This document shows positions 59,801-64,000 of a stretch of DNA of 64,000 nt, piece by piece; positions within the stretch are counted from its first letter, which is position 1; each line of letters starts with the position of its first letter. The translations under genes were made by a program, and so were the position numbers. This stretch comes from Microbacterium sp. SY138. Lineage in GTDB: Bacteria; Actinomycetota; Actinomycetes; Actinomycetales; Microbacteriaceae. Location of the stretch: contig NZ_CP155793.1 in the NCBI RefSeq assembly GCF_039729145.1, positions 62,001 to 126,000 on the forward strand, given 5' to 3'. The notes under the pieces were generated by a model, which had not been told where the DNA came from, searched no databases, and saw nothing but the letters and a program-made list of their open reading frames with translations.

Positions 59801-59944
59801 TGGCGCAAGCTTCGCATGCACCAGAACGGTCTCGTCTATGGTGGTGCGACGTTCAGTGCGGGAGTGCCGAACGGCGACGACGCCGCCAACTACATCCCTG
59901 ACACCGCATGGGTCTTCGGCGAGCCTTGGGTGACCGCACCGTAG
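56891..59944 (+). CDS. Secreted trypsin-like pseudo-protease 3 (mosaic; two ricin/AbfB-like repeats)
   Basis: 1017 residues. Signal peptide and N-domain are those of gene 1 (with the CPVPVPVAAGLIEVEFENAG insert), the trypsin-like domain is that of gene 2, again with TAASC (Ser210) and GDGGAP. From about residue 405 two repeat units of about 300 residues carry trefoil and AbfB-like parts, diverged from gene 2: NAASNSSAGPVVIPSS, MRRWELIEVSPTVFGLRNYAHHPMCAA, FESVASPGKYLNISTTTDGYIVL. The start ATG has GAAAGG upstream; an upstream in-frame start would extend over the previous gene end and lacks a leader peptide. It ends at a strong terminator. Confidence 0.8.
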   Translation: MLPSKSRRRARIGAVGIASALVSALLVSVPVSSAVADDAPGFLVESGAYPDGASVGAANGIVLKDGNGGLRVVTCPVPVPVAAGLIEVEFENAGKKAKVCFETVFRPAVLNLEIAASFGVKAGKQPMDVTYSVAGGPETAIPVPAGGRRTVDQNQTGQSTVVAIEVDAVSTDVPATTATHPRTAVTKIRTGLGSCTGTLVDRSWVLTAASCFAADPATLVAGVPAAPARALFGPDVANDKIASGTGDLGVKVTHVEPAGNGQDVVLAKLEAPVDDITPMPVATAAPVAGQDIAFTGFGRTNNVWVPLTSRTNTYPVTSLNTATVTTAASGASLCLGDGGAPGVRDINGTKTLVAVASQASQAGCYGSGIPAGTGAVTATRGDVIAPWVTATIENGRKLAGISAGQVLEIESIAQAGACMSTKNAASNSSAGPVVIPSSCTLIGQMRRWELVEVTPTVFALRNYVDRAMCAASSDAAGSALVQAACAPADPKQQWTFREQAAGTVSVVNIASGKVLAAPATTAITLKTDSGANVDRWKYTNVAKMRYDAATVGSYVSLRTAVGGKSLTATTTAQANVKDVVATSPLALRQESTFRVVKGLIDPQCVSFESIASPGKFLNISTTADGNIVLVAPSPTSTRNATWCAQDAAHGVGFSFPAARDSWRMLRSHKNGLVYGGASFNAGVPNGDDQAGYVPDTAWVIGEPWAAPTFAGGQVFEIESIGQPGTCFSTKSAASSPNAGAVLAPVGCTLNPQMRRWELIEVSPTVFGLRNYAHHPMCAASSDAAGSGVVQAACATTDTRQQWTFADQPSGGVSIVNVASGKVLTAPTSTTLTLRAATGASVERWTYKNVTKMRSDVATIGSYVSLRTVVGGKSLTAVPAAAQASVGNVTASSPLAQRQAATFRVVQGLVDPQCYSFESVASPGKYLNISTTTDGYIVLATPSATSSRNATWCAEDAEFGVGLSFPAARDPWRKLRMHQNGLVYGGATFSAGVPNGDDAANYIPDTAWVFGEPWVTAP
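56950..57544 (+). repeat. 595-bp block identical to gene 1 (copy in gene 3)
   Basis: Partner of 51389-51983. It ends at a C/T difference (57545 versus 51984). From 57284 onward gene 3 instead matches gene 2. Confidence 0.8.
57284..58134 (+). repeat. 851-bp block identical to gene 2 (copy in gene 3)
   Basis: Partner of 54201-55051. Overlaps the gene-1-like block by 261 bp (57284-57544), where all three genes are identical and where the recombination switch must lie. Confidence 0.8.
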
Positions 59945-59980
59945 GAGGCTCCTCGGACGGCGTGCCTCTGCTCTCTTCGT

Positions 59981-60018
59981 AGGCCCTGTCGCTCTCCGCG
60001 GGGGGAGTGACAGGGCCT
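59981..60018 (+). terminator. Strong hairpin after the third pseudo-protease gene
   Basis: AGGCCCTGTC (59981-59990) pairs perfectly with GACAGGGCCT (60009-60018). Inside, CTCTCC pairs with GGGGAG (one G-U) around a GCGG loop. It lies 37 bp after the stop. Confidence 0.75.
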
Positions 60019-60080
60019 GCGATCGGAGCGTGTGGAGCGCTTCCGGCAGGACGAGACAGACGAGTCGAAAGGCGGGATAG

Positions 60081-61337
60081 GTGTCATACGACCTCGAGGT
60101 GTACGGGAAGGTCTCGTTGACGGCGAGGGACCTGGCAAAAGTGGTTTCGTCACTGCGCGGGCTGAAGGCTAAGGTCGATCGGCGATCGCAGACGATCTCG
60201 TCGATCGTCGATAAGCGCACCCGCGAGATGGCGTTCGAGCTCGACGGCCCCGATCGTGTGGAGCCGGAGGATATCCCGGCGGAGTGGACCGAGGTCGCGG
60301 ATGCGACGGTGCTCTACAGCATCCACGTGTCGTACGACGTCACGTCGGGAGCGGGGTTCTCGTTCAGCCTCGACGGGACGAAGCTGGCGACGGCGTCGGC
60401 CTTCGCCGCACGGTTGGCGGAGCGCGTCGACGGCACGGTGATCGACCCGCAGACCTACGAGCCGCAGCCGGAACCGCAGCCGGAACCGCAGCCGCAGCGC
60501 CCCCGCTTCCTGCATCTGCGCTGGTACCGACTGCTCGATGACACACACGATAAGGATCTCGCCGCGATTTACCTCCGCACGGCGCGCGAGTTCTTCAGAC
60601 CAGGGGTGCCGTCGCGATTCGGCACGCACGAACCGTTTCAGGGGAGGTTTCCCCGCGACGACGATGCGACGTTTGACGCGATGTACCGCGCAAACTGCTA
60701 CCTCGGCGATCTCATCCTCGCGGGCAAGCCGATCGAGCACGGGACCATCGACGGCTGGACGAACGACCTGGAGCGCCGAACTCAATCGATCCGACTGAAG
60801 TTCGAGCTCGATCGGCTCGAGAAGCTCAAAGCTCTTGACGCCATCGAGCCGTTCTTCGTCGCACTCGCCGAACGGACCGGGGCCTTCTTCGCGTTCGCCG
60901 AGGTCAATACGAATCGGTACGGAACCGCCCACCCGCTCATGGACGTCAAGCTCGAAGACCCGTGGAGCGGATTGCCGACTGCGCCGCAATGGATGACCTG
61001 GTTCGAGCCGGAATACGCCGAGATGGTCGCTCCGCATCTCGATCCCATCCGCACGAAGGCCAACGGCCAGGGGACTCTGCACCGCTGGACGGAGCACCCG
61101 GCCGAGGCGGAGGAGCTCCTTCGGTTGAGCGGCGATCCGTGGATCCCCGCCGGCTTCCGAGGGGTGCTCGATCCCGCAGGCGACGGGCGGTGCGCCGAGG
61201 CGGCCGCGGTCATGCCGGCGTCTCTGAGGTATCCCGCCCCCGAATCACCGCAAGCCCTGCGCATCGAGGCGCACTACGCGCGGGGGCGAGAGATCGAGGC
61301 CAACGCACGGAACCGAGCCGCCGAGGGGCGGCGATGA
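60081..61337 (+). CDS. Immunity-like protein, paralogue of the 50094 gene
   Basis: 418 residues from GTG with a GAAAGGCGG upstream; cytoplasmic, no signal peptide. Shares the plan of the 50094 protein: MSYDLEVYGK, a Pro/Glu/Gln linker (YEPQPEPQPEPQPQRPR) after IDPQ, GVPSRFGTHEPFQG, ALAERTGAFFAFAEVN, GLPTAPQWMTW and LHRWTEHPAE. It lacks a toxin directly upstream, so it may be an orphan immunity gene left by module turnover or may protect against toxins of relatives. It is followed by the barstar-like gene with an ATGA overlap. Confidence 0.65.
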   Translation: MSYDLEVYGKVSLTARDLAKVVSSLRGLKAKVDRRSQTISSIVDKRTREMAFELDGPDRVEPEDIPAEWTEVADATVLYSIHVSYDVTSGAGFSFSLDGTKLATASAFAARLAERVDGTVIDPQTYEPQPEPQPEPQPQRPRFLHLRWYRLLDDTHDKDLAAIYLRTAREFFRPGVPSRFGTHEPFQGRFPRDDDATFDAMYRANCYLGDLILAGKPIEHGTIDGWTNDLERRTQSIRLKFELDRLEKLKALDAIEPFFVALAERTGAFFAFAEVNTNRYGTAHPLMDVKLEDPWSGLPTAPQWMTWFEPEYAEMVAPHLDPIRTKANGQGTLHRWTEHPAEAEELLRLSGDPWIPAGFRGVLDPAGDGRCAEAAAVMPASLRYPAPESPQALRIEAHYARGREIEANARNRAAEGRR

Positions 61338-61903
61338 CGCTCGAAGGGGGAGAGGTCGGCCCGACGTCGACCGCGAGGGGCTTCCTCTGGGCGACGGAAG
61401 GTCCGTGGGTGTACGTCGGACACGGCGAGCAGGGGCGCGAGAAGTGGATTCCATCGTCGTTCTACATAACGGCCGAGCTGGATGACGCGTGTGTGCGGAC
61501 GCTCCGCGGGTGGAAGATGCGTTCTTACGAAGGACTGATGAACGAGTTCGGAGCTGCGCTCCAGTTCTTCGACGGATTCGGGGAGAACTGGTCGGCGCTG
61601 AGCGACTGCCTCCGATCTCTGGACGAGTGGCTGCCGGCCAAGGCCTACGTGCTCGTCGTCGAGCGCGCGGAAGAGGTTCTCGTCGACGATCCCCTTGATG
61701 TCGAAGCGTTCTTGCGCACGCTCCATTCGGCCGGAGAATCCTGGTCTGCAGCCGTGGACAGCCCCGAGATCTATGCGCGTCCGCCCATCCCGTTCCACGT
61801 GCTGCTGAACGTCAGCGATGCGCACCCGGAGGGCATCGACCGATTCGTCCGCACTGCCGCCGAGGCGCGAACCCACATCGCCTTGCGTGTGGGCCGTCGA
61901 TGA
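61334..61903 (+). CDS. Barstar-family protein (RNase inhibitor, immunity)
   Basis: 189 residues; ATG overlaps the upstream stop. The core (residues about 45-125) has the barstar pattern: FYITAELDDACVRTLRGWKMRSYEGLMNEFGAALQFFDGFGENWSALSDCLRSLDEWLP, with the FGENWSALSDCL signature and VLVVERAEEVLVD after it. Barstars inhibit barnase-type ribonucleases by an acidic surface. A flanking N-terminus (residues 1-40) and C-terminus are extensions beyond the usual 90 residues. No barnase-type toxin is in the window. Likely immunity gene co-expressed with the upstream paralogue. Confidence 0.8.
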   Translation: MTLEGGEVGPTSTARGFLWATEGPWVYVGHGEQGREKWIPSSFYITAELDDACVRTLRGWKMRSYEGLMNEFGAALQFFDGFGENWSALSDCLRSLDEWLPAKAYVLVVERAEEVLVDDPLDVEAFLRTLHSAGESWSAAVDSPEIYARPPIPFHVLLNVSDAHPEGIDRFVRTAAEARTHIALRVGRR

Positions 61904-62018
61904 TGGGGCGAAACATGCAATCCCTGGTGCTTCCACCCGGGTGACTTCTGTGCCCGCGCCGGCGAAGAGTGGGGAATCGACCACCCTGCGTGCATCCAGA
62001 CGGATATGCTCCTGTGCC

Positions 62019-62396
62019 ATGACGGAGCACAAGAACCAGCGGCAGCATCAGCCCGAACTTCACGGAGGGGTGCTGAGCGGCGGTGGCAGCCCGGCGCTGT
62101 GGGGTGCGCTGATCGGACTCATCGTGTTCGTCTTCGTCGGTGTCCCGATCAGCGCGGCGGTGCGCTTCGCGACCCATCCGATGTCCCAGCAGCTGTTCGG
62201 AGGCCGACTGTCGGAGGCGACCGTCGGCGGCTATACGGCGTTCTGGTGGATCGTCGCGATCATGCTCCTCGCCCTTCCCTTCCTCGTGGGGTGGGGTGTC
62301 GCGAAACTCTCGGCGCGAACCCTCACGATCATCGGCGCGATCGCCGTCGCGTTCTTCGTGGTCATCCTGATCCTCGGCCAGCTGTACGTGTTCTGA
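62019..62396 (+). CDS. Small membrane protein of unknown function
   Basis: 125 residues. A polar, His/Gln-rich N-terminus of about 25 residues ([17 protein letters not shown]) is followed by three hydrophobic helices ([64 protein letters not shown]). A TATGCT box is eight bases before the ATG, suggesting a very short leader. No family recognised; it may belong with purA only by position. Confidence 0.65.
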   Translation: MTEHKNQRQHQPELHGGVLSGGGSPALWGALIGLIVFVFVGVPISAAVRFATHPMSQQLFGGRLSEATVGGYTAFWWIVAIMLLALPFLVGWGVAKLSARTLTIIGAIAVAFFVVILILGQLYVF

Positions 62397-62440
62397 CCGC
62401 CCCCGACGCTCCCCCGAAAGGCGCACCGAAGCCCTCCCGA

Positions 62441-62446
62441 TAGGAT
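62441..62446 (+). promoter_or_regulatory. Putative -10 box of purA
   Basis: TAGGAT, about 65 bp before the ATG. The 50-60 nt leader includes GCCGGTGCAAACCCGGC, a small foldable segment, and an AGGGGG ribosome-binding site. Confidence 0.4.
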
Positions 62447-62511
62447 GGGACCGCCCGAAGAGGGCCAGCTCATCGGCCGGTGCAAACCCGGCGAAAGCCA
62501 GGGGGTTACCC

Positions 62512-63798
62512 ATGCCAGGAATCGTTATCGTCGGCGTGCAGTGGGGCGACGAAGGAAAGGGCAAGGCCACCGATCTTCTCGGTGAGCGCACCGACTGGGT
62601 GGTGAAGTTCAACGGCGGCAACAACGCCGGGCACACCGTCGTCGTCGGCGATGAGAAGTACGCGCTGCACCTGCTGCCCTCCGGCATCCTGTCTCCGGGC
62701 GTGACGCCCGTGATCGGCAACGGCGTCGTGGTCGACCTCGAGGTGCTGTTCTTCGAGCTCGAGGCGCTCGCCGCCCGCGGCATCGATGTCTCGCGCCTCA
62801 AGGTCAGCGCCAACGCGCACATCATCACGCAGTACCACCGCACGCTCGACAAGGTCACCGAGCGCTTCCTCGGCAAGCGCATGATCGGCACGACCGGGCG
62901 CGGCATCGGCCCGGCGTACGCCGACAAGATCAATCGCGTGGGCATCCGTGTGCAGGACCTGTTCGACGAGAACATCCTGCGCCAGAAGGTCGAGGGCGCC
63001 CTCGACCAGAAGAACCATCTTCTGGTGAAGATCTTCAACCGCCGTGCGATCACCGCAGACGAGGTCGTCGAAGACCTGCTGTCGTACGCCGAGCGACTGC
63101 GGCCCATGGTGGCCGACACCGGCTACCTGATCGCCCAGGCCCTGGACCGCGGCGAGGTCGTCGTGTTCGAGGGCGGCCAGGCGACGATGCTCGACATCGA
63201 CCACGGCACCTACCCGTTCGTGACCTCGTCTTCGGCGACGGCCGGAGGCGCGGCGACGGGTGCGGGCGTCGGGCCTGGTGCGCTCGACCGCATCGTCGGT
63301 ATCGTCAAGGCCTACACGACTCGCGTCGGCTCGGGTCCGTTCCCGACCGAGCTCTTCGACGAGCAGGGCGAGTGGCTGCGCAAGCAGGGCTTCGAGTTCG
63401 GCACCACCACCGGCCGTCCGCGCCGGGTGGGCTGGTACGACGCTCCCATCACGCGCTACGCGACGCGCATCAACGGCATCACCGACCTGGTGCTCACCAA
63501 GCTCGACATCCTCACGGGTCTCGAGCAGATCCCGGTGTGCGTCGCCTACGACGTCGATGGCGAACGCTTCGACGAGGTGCCGGTCAACCAGACCGACTTC
63601 CACCACGCGAAGCCGATCCTGGAGTACTTCCCCGGCTGGAACGAGGACATCTCGGTCGCGCGCACCTTCGAGGACCTGCCGCAGAACGCGCAGGACTATG
63701 TGCTGGCGCTCGAGAAGATGAGCAACACGCGCATCTCGGTGATCGGCGTCGGCCCGGAGCGCGACCAGGTCATCGTCCGCCACGGTCTGCTCGACTGA
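62512..63798 (+). CDS. purA: Adenylosuccinate synthetase
   Basis: Makes adenylosuccinate from IMP, aspartate and GTP in AMP synthesis; cytoplasmic dimer. 428 residues, normal for bacteria. The start motif [21 protein letters not shown] contains the P-loop-like GDEGKGK at residues 12-18. Further family signatures are [47 protein letters not shown], and the GTP-binding TKLD. ATG has AGGGGG about eight bases upstream. A short leader of 50-60 nt follows a TAGGAT -10 box. Confidence 0.98.
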   Translation: MPGIVIVGVQWGDEGKGKATDLLGERTDWVVKFNGGNNAGHTVVVGDEKYALHLLPSGILSPGVTPVIGNGVVVDLEVLFFELEALAARGIDVSRLKVSANAHIITQYHRTLDKVTERFLGKRMIGTTGRGIGPAYADKINRVGIRVQDLFDENILRQKVEGALDQKNHLLVKIFNRRAITADEVVEDLLSYAERLRPMVADTGYLIAQALDRGEVVVFEGGQATMLDIDHGTYPFVTSSSATAGGAATGAGVGPGALDRIVGIVKAYTTRVGSGPFPTELFDEQGEWLRKQGFEFGTTTGRPRRVGWYDAPITRYATRINGITDLVLTKLDILTGLEQIPVCVAYDVDGERFDEVPVNQTDFHHAKPILEYFPGWNEDISVARTFEDLPQNAQDYVLALEKMSNTRISVIGVGPERDQVIVRHGLLD

Positions 63799-63807
63799 CC
63801 CGCGCCC

Positions 63808-64000
63808 GTGACGCGCTTCTGGCTGGGCGGCTACGGTGCCGCGATGGACGGCTCGGCCGACGGCATCGGCCTGCTCGCGGGGGATGAGGGCCGCGAGGCC
63901 TCGACTCTCGCCTACCGCGGTGCCGTGGTCGAGACGCCGTCGCCGTCGTGGCTGGCGCAGCATCCGACCCTCGATGTCGTCTACGCGGCACTCGAGGGCG
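63808..64000 (+). CDS. Lactonase family protein, 5' end only
   Basis: 64 codons from a GTG start nine bases after purA. The N-terminus VTRFWLGGYGAAMDGSADGIGLLAGDEG, then STLAYRGAVVETPSPSWLAQHPTLDVVYAALEG, matches the first blades of the 6-phosphogluconolactonase/YbhE seven-blade propeller family. Truncated by the window edge. Confidence 0.7.
   Translation, partial: MTRFWLGGYGAAMDGSADGIGLLAGDEGREASTLAYRGAVVETPSPSWLAQHPTLDVVYAALEG

Noticed and set aside
51330..59944. Active secreted trypsin-like proteases
   Set aside because: The catalytic His (TAASC) and Ser (GDGGAP) are both missing in all three copies.
46203..61903. Integrated prophage or transposon carrying the island
   Set aside because: No integrase, transposase, terminase, capsid or tail gene and no flanking direct repeat was seen.

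Overview
The window is very GC-rich with dense, short-spaced genes, GTG/TTG starts and actinobacterial gene families. These include a NucS mismatch endonuclease in place of MutS/MutL, a seven-gene Mrp antiporter with a fused A/B subunit, and AbfB and ALF-repeat secreted proteins. Gene content and style suggest a Microbacteriaceae member, probably Microbacterium. That placement is inference; no 16S gene is present.

Layout. 1-7.3 kb: nucS (cut by the window edge), a GAP-family membrane protein, a NarL-type two-component pair, an MFS exporter divergent from a LacI-type regulator across a perfect palindrome, and a polytopic membrane protein. 7.3-13.8 kb: the complete mrpABCDEFG Na+/H+ antiporter operon. 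13.8-29.9 kb: mostly housekeeping and regulatory genes. They include an alpha/beta hydrolase, a penicillin-acylase-like protein, a TetR/degenerate-ABC/YhgE operon, a GntR regulator, argG, a VapC/AbrB toxin-antitoxin pair, a ZIP transporter, a hormone-sensitive-lipase-type esterase and a HTH regulator. 28.0-38.2 kb: a MoxR/DUF58/vWA (Bat-like) operon. It is interrupted between its vWA and TPR-like genes by a 3.5 kb secreted PKD/LamG surface protein. 38.3-45.7 kb: small regulatory units, notably an HxlR regulator whose operator-like motif recurs beside two neighbours. A transmembrane class III cyclase-like receptor is paired with an MscS channel that carries a cyclic-nucleotide-binding-like domain. 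46.2-61.9 kb: an accessory island of secreted polymorphic proteins and immunity-like genes. 62.0-64.0 kb: a small membrane protein, purA and the start of a lactonase-family gene.

The island is the most unusual part. It starts with a 1283-residue secreted ALF-repeat protein ending in a restriction-endonuclease-fold toxin domain (Tox-REase-7 type), followed by its likely immunity gene. Next come three tandem paralogues with signal peptides and a trypsin-like domain. That domain has lost the catalytic His and Ser in all three copies, and each copy has a different C-terminal half. At DNA level the third is a mosaic: its first part is identical to gene 1 over 595 bp and its middle is identical to gene 2 over 851 bp. 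The island ends with a paralogue of the immunity gene and a barstar-like protein, neither with an obvious toxin beside it.

A second recurring feature is promoter architecture. At least eight genes have a TANNNT hexamer exactly six bases before the start codon and no convincing Shine-Dalgarno, which implies leaderless transcripts. No rRNA, tRNA, CRISPR array, transposase or integrase was recognised.
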